This document shows, piece by piece, positions 8,270 through 16,223 of a stretch of 32,196 bases of DNA. The stretch is from Alistipes sp. (GTDB taxonomy: Bacteria; Bacteroidota; Bacteroidia; Bacteroidales; Rikenellaceae): the NCBI GenBank assembly GCA_022511295.1, contig JAFLRT010000017.1:1-32196 (forward strand), given 5' to 3'. The notes under the pieces were generated by a model that searched no databases, was not told the DNA's origin, and saw nothing but the letters and a program-made list of their open reading frames with translations. Position numbers and translations under genes: made by a program. Every line of letters starts with the position of its first letter. Position 1 is the stretch's first letter.

Positions 8270-9502
8270 ATGAACGAAGTAAAGAAATGCAGTATCTCCG
8301 GTCTTTCATTCACACTGACCGGCGAAGCATACAAAATGCTCTCAGACTATCTTGACGCCCTCGGCAAAGCATACGGCAAAGAGCCTGACGGCGACGAGAT
8401 TATCGCCGACATCGAGGCCCGCATAGCGGAACTCATACTCTCAAGGCAGGAGAACACACTCGTTGCAGATGCTCCTCTGATAGCCGATATAATCGCCCGG
8501 CTCGGCTCGGCGGAAGATATATCCGGCGAGAGTTCGGCAGACGACGCTCGCCGCAACGAAGAACCGAAATACAATGAGCCGCGCATACCACGACGTCTCT
8601 ACCGCGATTTGAGCAACGCGCGCATAGGCGGCGTATGCGCCGGCATAGCCCGATTCTTCAATCTCGACCCCTCGATAATACGTCTGGCAGCCCTGTCGCC
8701 GCTGCTGTTGATAGCAATCTCGATATTACCCTTCACCGGGTCGTGGCTCGATGACATGGGAGGGAGTCTTATGTGTACGGTCGCAATAGCATATGCCGTG
8801 ATGTGGCTCGCAGTGCCGGCGGCGAAGACACCGCGTCAAAAACTCGAGATGAACGGCGAGAGAATCACAATACAGTCCATACGCGACAACGCAGGAGGTA
8901 TGGATGCCGACACCAAGGCTCGTCAATCCGTAGCCGAGACAATCTCCTCGTTAGGTCGCGCATTGATTATAATAATCAAGATTATCGGTGTCTGCGCCGT
9001 CATATCACTCTCGGCTGTATTTTTAGGGCTTATAGTCGCATTCGCCGTCATCTGTTTCGGGATAAATACCGGAACCAACGCCATGACTCCGTTGGAGACA
9101 ACCGCAATGGGTCTTGCATTTTCACTCTGTTTGATACCGATAGCGTCGATATTATATGTACTCATCTGCCTTATCGCAGGCAAAAAGAGCAATCTGAAGG
9201 TGCTGCTTGTAATGTTTATATTGTGGATAATAAACTTTATAGTCCTGCCCGTAGTATTCGTAAGAATGCCGCAGCACAGACACCATCACTATCTGAAAAC
9301 AGGTACCGAGCTGTTGTACCATTACAACGACAAGTGCGATGATTGCGATGACAACGACGAGTGCGACGAAAGCGATGAAAGCGATTACCTTAACGGCGAC
9401 GCAGTGTCGGCTGACCGTACCGACATCGCCACAGAGGATAATGGAGAGGCTACGGAGCGCCCTGCGGCGCCAACGACTGTCAAGCGGCAGCAAACATCCT
9501 GA
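8270..9502 (+). CDS. PspC-domain membrane protein with His/Cys/Asp-rich C-terminal tail
   Basis: A 410-residue protein starting at the ATG at 8270, 14 bases after padR. The open frame extends upstream but overlaps padR. Residues 1-85 repeat the soluble domain of the first PspC protein (FTLTGEAYKMLSDYLDAL, EIIADIEARIAELI). The PspC domain starts at residue 108 (RRLYRDLSNARIGGVCAGIARFFNLD would be read in two pieces: RRLYRDLSN and GGVCAGIARFFNLD) and runs through two membrane segments to about 183. Three further hydrophobic segments lie between about 230 and 332. After the last one comes a tail with His336, His338-340 and His351, then an acidic cluster with Cys356, Cys359 and Cys365 among many Asp/Glu (about 353-372). 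Such a tail could bind metal, which is inference. A clear hairpin terminator follows. Confidence 0.85.
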   Translation: MNEVKKCSISGLSFTLTGEAYKMLSDYLDALGKAYGKEPDGDEIIADIEARIAELILSRQENTLVADAPLIADIIARLGSAEDISGESSADDARRNEEPKYNEPRIPRRLYRDLSNARIGGVCAGIARFFNLDPSIIRLAALSPLLLIAISILPFTGSWLDDMGGSLMCTVAIAYAVMWLAVPAAKTPRQKLEMNGERITIQSIRDNAGGMDADTKARQSVAETISSLGRALIIIIKIIGVCAVISLSAVFLGLIVAFAVICFGINTGTNAMTPLETTAMGLAFSLCLIPIASILYVLICLIAGKKSNLKVLLVMFILWIINFIVLPVVFVRMPQHRHHHYLKTGTELLYHYNDKCDDCDDNDECDESDESDYLNGDAVSADRTDIATEDNGEATERPAAPTTVKRQQTS

Positions 9503-9553
9503 TACGTCCGCATACGACGACACCTCATATACCCTGCTATGCGGCGAGGATGC

Positions 9554-9597
9554 ATCCGTATCTGCGGCATGATTTTCTCATGCCCGCAGGTGCGGAT
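9554..9597 (+). terminator. Intrinsic terminator of the pspC operon
   Basis: Arms 9554-9572 and 9578-9597 pair almost fully (two G-U pairs and one bulged base) around the loop TTTTC. The stem is followed by TTTCCGTTTT. It lies 52 bases after the pspC stop and just before the pfkA promoter. Confidence 0.8.
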
Positions 9598-9628
9598 TTC
9601 CGTTTTATAAAAATTTTACATACCTTTG
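9597..9628 (+). promoter_or_regulatory. pfkA promoter
   Basis: TACCTTTG (9621-9628) matches the -7 consensus. A weak TTTC (9597-9600) lies 20 bases upstream and overlaps the end of the preceding terminator. The pfkA ATG is 22 bases downstream. Confidence 0.55.
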
Positions 9629-9650
9629 GGCGTTAATTTTTGATACAATT

Positions 9651-10631
9651 ATGGCTCACATAAAATGCATAGGCATTCTCACATCCGGCGGCGATGCTCC
9701 GGGCATGAATGCAGCAATACGTGCCGTTACCCGCACGGCAATATACAACAACCTCACCGTCAAAGGTATTATGCGCGGCTATCACGGACTTATCACCAAC
9801 GAAATAGTCGATTTCCAGTCCAAAAGCGTCAGCAATATAATACAAAAGGGCGGAACGATACTCAAAACGGCCCGCAGCAAAGAGTTTCTGACGGTCGAAG
9901 GGCGTGCCTTGGCATACAAGAACATGAAGGACAACGGCATAGACGCTTTAGTTGTCATCGGCGGCGACGGCTCGCTGACAGGCGCACAAATTTTCGCGCA
10001 GGAGTATGATATACCGATAGTCGGTCTTCCGGGTACGATAGACAACGATTTGAGCGGTACCGACGCAACCATAGGTTACGACACCGCCCTCAACACCATA
10101 ATGGAAGCAGTGGACAAACTGCACGACACGGCAACGAGCCACGAGCGTCTCTTCTTCGTGGAGGTTATGGGCAACACCGCCGGCTATCTGGCCCTCAACG
10201 GAGCAATCGCAGCAGGTGCGGAAGCGGCAATAATACCCGAAATGGAGACCGAGGTAGACCAACTCAAACAACTTATCAGCCAGGGCTTCCGCAAAAGCAA
10301 GAACTCCGCCATAGTCCTTGTGGCCGAGAATAAAGCGACAGGCGGCGCTATGGGTATGGCAGAGCGTATCAAACGTGAGTATCCGCAGTATGATGCGCGC
10401 ATAACCATTCTGGGACACTTGCAGCGCGGAGGTTCGCCTACGGCAATAGACCGCATACTCGCCTCGCGTATGGGTGCCTCGGCAATAAAGGCCCTTTTAG
10501 AGGGACAGCGCAATGTGATGATAGGTATTCAGAACGGACAGATGACATACGTGCCATTCGCCAAGGCCATTAGCCGTACCAAGACCATCAATCGCGACAA
10601 CATAGAACTCGTGAAGATTCTATCAATATAG
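9651..10631 (+). CDS. pfkA: ATP-dependent 6-phosphofructokinase
   Basis: A 326-residue cytoplasmic glycolytic enzyme that phosphorylates fructose 6-phosphate. Visible motifs are [19 protein letters not shown] at the nucleotide site, [10 protein letters not shown] (Gly after the Asp, as in ATP-dependent rather than pyrophosphate-dependent enzymes), the catalytic [21 protein letters not shown], and [22 protein letters not shown] near the C-terminus. Length is normal. One oddity: the segment EVMGNTAG has Asn where E. coli PfkA has Arg171 (MGR), a residue near the substrate phosphates. The gene has its own promoter and is followed after 47 bases by the PfkB-family kinase, probably in the same transcript. 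Confidence 0.95.
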   Translation: MAHIKCIGILTSGGDAPGMNAAIRAVTRTAIYNNLTVKGIMRGYHGLITNEIVDFQSKSVSNIIQKGGTILKTARSKEFLTVEGRALAYKNMKDNGIDALVVIGGDGSLTGAQIFAQEYDIPIVGLPGTIDNDLSGTDATIGYDTALNTIMEAVDKLHDTATSHERLFFVEVMGNTAGYLALNGAIAAGAEAAIIPEMETEVDQLKQLISQGFRKSKNSAIVLVAENKATGGAMGMAERIKREYPQYDARITILGHLQRGGSPTAIDRILASRMGASAIKALLEGQRNVMIGIQNGQMTYVPFAKAISRTKTINRDNIELVKILSI

Positions 10632-10678
10632 AGCGGCAACGCAACAGAAAGAGACTACAAAAAAGACCCACGCTACAA

Positions 10679-11680
10679 ATGAAGAAAGTAATAGGCATAG
10701 GCAATGCCTTGACCGATATGCTCGTGAACCTGCGCACGGATGACGTTCTCGAGCGATACAACCTGCAAAAAGGCTCCATGAACCTCGTGAACGCCCAGTT
10801 GCAAACCGCCATATCCAAATCGGTGGCAGGTCTGCCATACTCGCTCTCCCTGGGAGGCTCGGCAGGCAACACCATAAGGGCTATGGCCCGATTGGGATGT
10901 CCGACAGGATTCATAGGCAAAGTCGGACCGGACAAGACCGGCGACTTCTTCATTCAGGCACTCGAAAATCTCGATATCAAGCCATTCGTATACAAGGGCA
11001 GCGAGCGCTCGGGTAAATGCGTATCGCTAATCTCGCCCGACGGCGAGCGTACCATGATGACGCATCTCGGAGCAGCGCTCGAACTCGCTCCGAAGGATAT
11101 ACCCGAGAGCATATTCAACGGCTGGGACTATCTGTATATTGAGGGTTATTTAGTTCAGAATCGCGAACTTATATCCTCCGTCGTGCGCAAGGCCAAAGAG
11201 TGCGGGCTGAAGGTGGCGCTCGACCTTGCGAGCTTCAATATCGTCGAGGAGAACCTCGACTTCCTCCGCACACTCGTCGCTGAAGCGGTGGACATCGTAT
11301 TCGCCAATGAGGATGAGGCCAAGGCCTTTACCTCGGAGGCAGAACCGGTAAACGCCCTGCAAGCCATATCGGATATGTGCGAGTTGGTAATCGTGAAGAT
11401 AGGCACACGCGGCGCGCTTATCAAGAATGGCGGCGAGGTTCTGCATGCCGGCATCATGGCAGCCGCGAAGAGAGTGGACACCACCGGTGCGGGCGATTTC
11501 TATGCCGCAGGTTTTATGACGGGACTTTGCAAGGGGCTGTCGCTGCGTCAGTGCGGAACCATAGGCGCCATAACGGCCGGACGTGTAATAGAGGTTGTGG
11601 GTACAACTCTCGGCGAAGATGTATGGAAAGAGATTCTGGCACTCGTGCGCAAAGTCGAGACAGAGAAATACCTATTTTAA
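10679..11680 (+). CDS. PfkB-family kinase, adenosine-kinase-like
   Basis: A 333-residue ribokinase-fold kinase. The N-terminus GIGNALTDMLVNL and the first signature region SLGGSAGNTIRAMARLG are typical. The second PfkB signature, DTTGAGDFYAAGFMTGL, holds the catalytic Asp and the anion-hole glycines near residue 265. Bacteroidota homologues of this length are usually named adenosine kinase, but substrate cannot be proven from sequence and another nucleoside or sugar is possible. It follows pfkA by 47 bases with no promoter that I can see, so co-transcription is likely. A bidirectional terminator lies downstream. Confidence 0.85.
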   Translation: MKKVIGIGNALTDMLVNLRTDDVLERYNLQKGSMNLVNAQLQTAISKSVAGLPYSLSLGGSAGNTIRAMARLGCPTGFIGKVGPDKTGDFFIQALENLDIKPFVYKGSERSGKCVSLISPDGERTMMTHLGAALELAPKDIPESIFNGWDYLYIEGYLVQNRELISSVVRKAKECGLKVALDLASFNIVEENLDFLRTLVAEAVDIVFANEDEAKAFTSEAEPVNALQAISDMCELVIVKIGTRGALIKNGGEVLHAGIMAAAKRVDTTGAGDFYAAGFMTGLCKGLSLRQCGTIGAITAGRVIEVVGTTLGEDVWKEILALVRKVETEKYLF

Positions 11681-11739
11681 CCTTTACTAAGAGAGGTGTT
11701 TTTCGAATCTGCATCAAACAATCAATAACAAGGTAATAA

Positions 11740-11766
11740 TAAAGCCGCTGAAATTCAGCGGCTTTA
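11740..11766. terminator. Bidirectional terminator between convergent genes
   Basis: A hairpin with arms 11740-11752 and 11754-11766 (stem core AAAGCCGCTGAA). It begins with an A-run and ends with a T-run, followed by TATATC, so it serves both the plus-strand kinase and the minus-strand nucleotidyltransferase. Confidence 0.85.
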
Positions 11767-11823
11767 TATCTATATCATCTCGACGGCAGCATTGCGTTTA
11801 ATTGCAACGTTGCCGATTATTCC

Positions 11824-12732
11824 TTATTCCCACAGGTTGCGCGGATAGACACCCTGCTCAATAAGTTGCTCGATTTTGGCAACAAGGGCGGGTTTATCCT
11901 CCTTGTATGTTACACCGAACCACAGAGCCGAAGTACTCAATACCTTCATGCTGGCCGTTCCGTTGCCAACAAGGTGATTTACAATCAGCGGGATAAAGAA
12001 CTCTGCCTTGAGATTGCCCTCATTGTTCTTCAAAAACTCGACAAAATACTCTTTCGAATAGTCGAAGAAGTCGGGCGTAAAGCCGAAGAGGTTCATCGAC
12101 ACAGGAGTATTCTCTGCCAAAGGCACGTCGCCCTCGCTGTCGTGGTAGACTATAGTGCCGTTCACCCTCTCGATTTGGGTGCGCTCGACCATAGTCTGAA
12201 GGTTGGCATCGGCATCCACCGTGCAGACACCGCGCGACACGGTACCGTTCTCGGAGAGCGTCTTGTTCACCTCATAACCAACCATACAATAGCGGTTCTT
12301 TGACTCGCCGAGACCCGAGAGGTAACCGCCGATAACTTTGTATGCATCGGCACCGTAAAAGTCGTCGGCATTGATAACGGCAAACGGTTCGTGAATGGCA
12401 TCGGCAGCCATCATCACCGCGTGGTTGGTTCCCCAAGGCTTGACACGTCCCTCGGGAACGGTGAATCCCTCAGGCAGATACTCAAGTTCCTGATAGACGT
12501 ATTCAACGGCTATGCGGCCGCCGAAACGCTCCGGATTGAACATCTTTTTGAAATCATCGGCAAAGGAGTGGCGGATAACGAACACCACCTTACCGAATCC
12601 GGCACGTATGGCGTCGTAGATGGAGTAGTCTATAATGGCTTCGCCGTTAGGACCGACGCCGTCCATCTGCTTGAGTGAGCCGTAGCGAGAACCCATGCCC
12701 GCTGCAAGCACCAGCAATGTAGGTTTTGTCAT
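11824..12732 (-). CDS. Sugar-phosphate-type nucleotidyltransferase
   Basis: A 302-residue NTP-transferase of the GT-A fold. The nucleotide-binding start LLVLAAGMGSRYGSLKQ is near residues 6-22 and the metal-binding NADDFYG lies near residue 120. Also visible are GPNGEAIIDYSIYDAIRAGF and KPWGTNHAVMMA. The protein would activate a sugar phosphate or a small alcohol phosphate with CTP, UTP or another NTP. The LKQMDGVGPNGE start resembles a group found widely in Bacteroidota whose substrate is not settled, so I give no symbol. It is a single gene with its own promoter, transcribed toward the bidirectional terminator and divergent from the M23-dxr operon. Confidence 0.8.
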   Translation of the reverse strand: MTKPTLLVLAAGMGSRYGSLKQMDGVGPNGEAIIDYSIYDAIRAGFGKVVFVIRHSFADDFKKMFNPERFGGRIAVEYVYQELEYLPEGFTVPEGRVKPWGTNHAVMMAADAIHEPFAVINADDFYGADAYKVIGGYLSGLGESKNRYCMVGYEVNKTLSENGTVSRGVCTVDADANLQTMVERTQIERVNGTIVYHDSEGDVPLAENTPVSMNLFGFTPDFFDYSKEYFVEFLKNNEGNLKAEFFIPLIVNHLVGNGTASMKVLSTSALWFGVTYKEDKPALVAKIEQLIEQGVYPRNLWE

Positions 12733-12763
12733 AATGTATATTTATGTTTTGCGTTTATTTACG

Positions 12764-12795
12764 CAAATATAAGAGTTTTCGGACAGATTTACAAA
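12764..12795 (-). promoter_or_regulatory. Nucleotidyltransferase promoter
   Basis: On the minus strand TTTG (12795-12792), 20 bases, then TATATTTG (12771-12764). Both boxes match the consensus. The leader contains a 6-base inverted repeat, TTGCGT/ACGCAA (12749-12754 and 12761-12766), that overlaps the -7 box. Confidence 0.78.
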
Positions 12796-12826
12796 TGCAG
12801 AAATGTTTTTTCCAATTTTTAATTCG

Positions 12827-12834
12827 TATATTTG
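12827..12834 (+). promoter_or_regulatory. -7 box of the M23-dxr-rseP-radA operon
   Basis: TATATTTG at 12827-12834 matches the -7 consensus. No good TTTG lies at the expected distance, only a T-rich run at 12806-12810. The box ends 8 bases before the ATG at 12843, so the leader would be nearly absent. Confidence 0.5.
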
Positions 12835-12842
12835 CGGTTACT

Positions 12843-13712
12843 ATGAGCGTATCTAAAATAATCAACCGCTTTTTTCAGAAGTTTCTGGACCGGCGCCGTA
12901 TCTCGATGACAAATGTCAAGGACGGCAGCGAGTATTGGCATATACTCATATCGCCGGCAGGTATCTTGGCAGCCCTTACGGCTTTGGTACTCATAATATT
13001 TGCAGCAGGGCTGGCAATAGTGGCATACACGCCCGTCGTGGAGTATATACCGGGATTCAAGACCGACGCCATGCGCTCGCGCGATGCTCTTATAGACAAC
13101 ATAATGAGAATCGACTCCCTGGAGCGCATACTGAACAGCGAGTTGGCATACAACGAAAATATAGTTCTCGTTATGGAGGGCAGCACGCCTGCCGTGCGAA
13201 CAACAATCGCCACTGACAGCGTATATCGCGAAAAAGAACTTGTATCGCCATCGGCCGAAGAGTTGCAGTTGCGCAAACAACTGGAGAGCAGCGGTCTCGT
13301 TCAGGACGGCACCGCCGTAACGGTACGCGAGAACAGCGGCATGACCGCTCCTGTCGCCGGCATAATAATCACCCAGTACGACTCACAGGCCGGCAGCAGC
13401 GGAATACGTATGGCAACAGACCCGCTTGCTCAGGTGGTATCGGTATCCGACGGCACCGTAATGGATGCCTTGTGGACACCCGACAAGGGTTATACGATTG
13501 AGATACAGCACGGAAACGGATTCGTATCGCGTTACCGCAACCTTAACAAGACTTTGGTTTCGCAGGGACAGGTGGTGCGCGGCAACGAGGTTATCGGATA
13601 TACCGCCGCCGAGCCGGCGCAGGACGGCAGCAATATGTTCGAGTTCGAGTTGTGGAGCAGCGGCAGGTCTATCAACCCCGAGTCATATATAAGATTTTAC
13701 CTCGAGCAATGA
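12843..13712 (+). CDS. Membrane-anchored degenerate LytM/M23 protein
   Basis: A 289-residue protein with a short basic cytoplasmic start (FFQKFLDRRR), one membrane helix (about 36-62), a periplasmic helical linker (about 75-160) and a C-terminal LytM/M23 fold (about 165-285) recognised from VVSVSDGTVMDALWTPDKGYTIEIQHGNG, QVVRGNEVIGY and FELWSSGRSINPESYI. Every zinc ligand seems lost. The HxGxD site reads SSGIR, the YxHL site reads YRNL and the HxH site reads MFEFE. It is therefore probably not a peptidase but a binding or activating factor, as EnvC and NlpD are in other bacteria. The start at 12843 keeps the basic N-terminus, and an ATG at 12906 is an alternative. The stop overlaps the dxr ATG by 4 bases (ATGA), showing translational coupling. 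Confidence 0.82.
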   Translation: MSVSKIINRFFQKFLDRRRISMTNVKDGSEYWHILISPAGILAALTALVLIIFAAGLAIVAYTPVVEYIPGFKTDAMRSRDALIDNIMRIDSLERILNSELAYNENIVLVMEGSTPAVRTTIATDSVYREKELVSPSAEELQLRKQLESSGLVQDGTAVTVRENSGMTAPVAGIIITQYDSQAGSSGIRMATDPLAQVVSVSDGTVMDALWTPDKGYTIEIQHGNGFVSRYRNLNKTLVSQGQVVRGNEVIGYTAAEPAQDGSNMFEFELWSSGRSINPESYIRFYLEQ

Positions 13713-14875
13713 AACGGCAAGGTGTTGCAATTTTAGGTTCTACAGGGTCTATCGGCGTACAGACGCTTGATATCATACGCGCCAACCCCGACCGCTTTCA
13801 GGTGGTAACGCTCACGGCAAACAGCAACTGGCAGTTGCTGGCGCGTCAGGCGGTGGAGTTCGATGCCGACAGCATAGTCATAGCCGACGAGAACCACTAC
13901 AAAGAGTTGTGCGATGCCGTGTCGGACAGGAACATAAAGGTCTATGCAGGTCGCGACGCAGTGGAGCAGTCGGTGGAAAATTCACAGGTGGATGTTGTAG
14001 TAAACGCACTTGTGGGTTACGCAGGTATGATGCCCACGCTGCGGGCCGCACGCAAGGGTAAAAAGATTGCCCTCGCGAACAAGGAGAGCCTTGTGGCAGG
14101 CGGCTGCGTGATAATACCTGCAGCGCTCGAAAACAGAGCGCCCATACTGCCCGTAGACTCCGAACACTCGGCTATATTTCAATGCCTTACAGGTGAGGTA
14201 TCGCCTGTAAGACGACTGATAATAACTTGCAGCGGAGGCGCTCTGCGCGACCTGCCGCACGAAGCCCTTGCAACGGTTACACCCGAGCAAACTTTGAAGC
14301 ATCCGCAATGGAAGATGGGTGCAAAAATCACGGTCGATTCCGCCACTTTGGTGAACAAAGGTTTTGAGGTGATAGAGGCCGGATGGCTCTTTGGCATGGA
14401 TGCAGACCATATCTCGGTGGTGATTCATCCGCAGTCGATAGTTCACTCGCTTGTGGAGTTTGAAGACGGAGCGCTGAAGGCCCAACTCGGCGCACCCGAT
14501 ATGCATATACCTATAAGTTATGCCCTGCTCTATCCTGAACGCAGCACACATCCGGCAGAGCGATTCTCGTTTACCGACCACCCGACACTCACCTTCGGAG
14601 AGGTGGACAGAGTTAAATATCCCGCATTGGATATCGCTTACGACTGTATGCGTCGCGGAGGCAGTGCCGCCTGCACGATGAACGGTGCCAACGACGTTGC
14701 CGTAGCGGCTTTTTTAGAGAGCAGGTGCGCCTATCCGGATATCGTGGGGGCCATATCATACGCCCTTGAGAGAGCGGCTTTCTCACCGGCTCCGACGGCA
14801 GACGACCTCGCTCTCGCAAATGACGAGGCCCGCAAGTTGGCAACAGAGTATTTAAGATTAAAACATAAAGCATAA
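13709..14875 (+). CDS. dxr: 1-deoxy-D-xylulose 5-phosphate reductoisomerase
   Basis: A 388-residue enzyme of the MEP isoprenoid pathway that converts DXP to MEP with NADPH in the cytoplasm. Motifs in order are the NADPH loop ILGSTGSIGVQTLD, KKIALANKESLVAGG, the metal and substrate site PVDSEHSAIFQC, the flexible loop start SGGALRDLP, WKMGAKITVDSATLVNKGFE and HPQSIVHSLVEFEDG with AQLGAPDMHIPISYALL. Length and motifs are complete. The start at 13709 overlaps the stop of the LytM gene. The last codons (HKA and stop) lie inside a heptanucleotide repeat that continues to the rseP start, 19 bases further on. Confidence 0.96.
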   Translation: MKRQGVAILGSTGSIGVQTLDIIRANPDRFQVVTLTANSNWQLLARQAVEFDADSIVIADENHYKELCDAVSDRNIKVYAGRDAVEQSVENSQVDVVVNALVGYAGMMPTLRAARKGKKIALANKESLVAGGCVIIPAALENRAPILPVDSEHSAIFQCLTGEVSPVRRLIITCSGGALRDLPHEALATVTPEQTLKHPQWKMGAKITVDSATLVNKGFEVIEAGWLFGMDADHISVVIHPQSIVHSLVEFEDGALKAQLGAPDMHIPISYALLYPERSTHPAERFSFTDHPTLTFGEVDRVKYPALDIAYDCMRRGGSAACTMNGANDVAVAAFLESRCAYPDIVGAISYALERAAFSPAPTADDLALANDEARKLATEYLRLKHKA

Positions 14876-14891
14876 AGCATAAAGCATAAAG
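14864..14891 (+). repeat. Four tandem copies of CATAAAG across the dxr stop
   Basis: Perfect tandem copies at 14864-14870, 14871-14877, 14878-14884 and 14885-14891. The dxr stop codon TAA (14873-14875) lies in copy two and the rseP ATG (14895) is 3 bases after copy four. A 7-base unit shifts frame at each copy, and the array supplies a TAA, so copy-number change would scarcely alter Dxr but would change the spacing to rseP. Confidence 0.9.
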
Positions 14892-14894
14892 ATA

Positions 14895-16211
14895 ATGGAT
14901 ATACTTATCAGACTTGTACAATTTTTCATGAGTCTCTCGCTCCTGGTAGCGATACACGAGTTCGGCCACTTTATAATGGCACGCATATTCCGCATAAGAG
15001 TAGAGAAGTTCTATATCTTCTTCAACCCTTGGTTCTCGATTTTCAAGTTCAAGCGCGGAGATACGGAGTATGGTCTGGGTTGGGTTCCGCTCGGCGGCTA
15101 CGTTAAGATTGCCGGCATGATTGACGAGAGTATGGATACCGAGCAGATGAAGCAGCCCGCAAAGCCCGATGAGTTCCGCTCGAAGCCGGCATGGCAGCGC
15201 TTTCTGGTAATGATAGCCGGCGTGGTGATGAACCTGCTGCTGGCATTCGCCATCTACTGCGGCATATCCTACAAGTGGGGCAAAACATACGTTCCCAACG
15301 ACAATGTGAAGTGGGGATACAACTTCAACGAAGCGGCTCACGGCATGGGATTCGAAGACGGCGACAAAATTGTCAGCATAGACGGCAAAAATATTGATAA
15401 CTACAGAGAGATATTTTCAGAACTGGTCATATCCGACAGCGACAAGAGTGTTGTAGTTGAACGTAAAGGTGCTGAGGTCTCCTTTACCATACCGTACGAC
15501 AAGTTGCTGGAGGTACGCAACAGTGAGCAGTTCGAAGACCTCTATACGCCGCGTTATCTCGTCGTAAACGAAGTAACATCACAGACGGCTCGCGATGCAG
15601 GAGTGTGCAAAGGCGACATCATAACCGACGTGGACAGGCAAAATTTCGTAACGGATGATGAGAAATTGATGTATATTCAATCGAAGGCCGGCAACACGAT
15701 AACACTCAACATAGAGCGCGGCAGCGATACGCTGACGCTCAATAATGTACCCGTAAGCAACGATGGGCTGATAGGTATAGAGAGAGGTGCCATAGAGTTG
15801 CGCACCCAGAAGTTCGGTTTCTGGGCGTCGATACCCGCCGGAGCGCGTCTGACACGCGATGTAATGGGCAGTTACTGGCAGCAACTCAAGATGATATTCA
15901 AGCCCAAGACACAGATGTACAAGAGTTTGGGAGGATTTATATCTATCGGCAAGATATTCCCTTCGGAGTGGGACTGGCTGCAGTTCTGGAGTATGACGGC
16001 TTTCCTGTCGATAATCCTCGCCATAATGAATATCCTGCCGATACCGGGTCTCGACGGAGGACACGCACTCTTTACCTTCTGGGAGATGATTACGGGCCGC
16101 AAGGTCAGCGACAAGGTATTGGAGATTGCACAGTATATAGGACTTGCGATAATACTGCTGCTGCTTGTCTACGCCAACGGCAACGATATATACAAGGTAT
16201 TTATCAAGTAA
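14895..16211 (+). CDS. rseP: Site-2 intramembrane metalloprotease RseP
   Basis: A 438-residue zinc protease of the inner membrane that cuts membrane-bound regulators such as anti-sigma factors and remnant signal peptides. The zinc-binding HEFGH is at residues 21-25 in the first membrane helix, and the third ligand lies in LPIPGLDGGHALF (Asp387). Between them are the membrane segment FLVMIAGVVMNLLLAFAIYCGI and two PDZ-like domains (about 145-205 with GFEDGDKIVSIDGKNI, and about 220-290 with AGVCKGDIITDV). The last helix is near 410-430. Length is normal for the family. It lies between dxr and radA in one operon, and the RNA start region contains the CATAAAG repeats. Confidence 0.94.
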   Translation: MDILIRLVQFFMSLSLLVAIHEFGHFIMARIFRIRVEKFYIFFNPWFSIFKFKRGDTEYGLGWVPLGGYVKIAGMIDESMDTEQMKQPAKPDEFRSKPAWQRFLVMIAGVVMNLLLAFAIYCGISYKWGKTYVPNDNVKWGYNFNEAAHGMGFEDGDKIVSIDGKNIDNYREIFSELVISDSDKSVVVERKGAEVSFTIPYDKLLEVRNSEQFEDLYTPRYLVVNEVTSQTARDAGVCKGDIITDVDRQNFVTDDEKLMYIQSKAGNTITLNIERGSDTLTLNNVPVSNDGLIGIERGAIELRTQKFGFWASIPAGARLTRDVMGSYWQQLKMIFKPKTQMYKSLGGFISIGKIFPSEWDWLQFWSMTAFLSIILAIMNILPIPGLDGGHALFTFWEMITGRKVSDKVLEIAQYIGLAIILLLLVYANGNDIYKVFIK

Positions 16212-16223
16212 CGCTGCTCCGCT

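Noticed and set aside
9266..9400. Tandem-repeat or CRISPR-like array in the GAN-rich stretch
   Set aside because: It is an in-frame acidic coding stretch without regular repeat-spacer structure.
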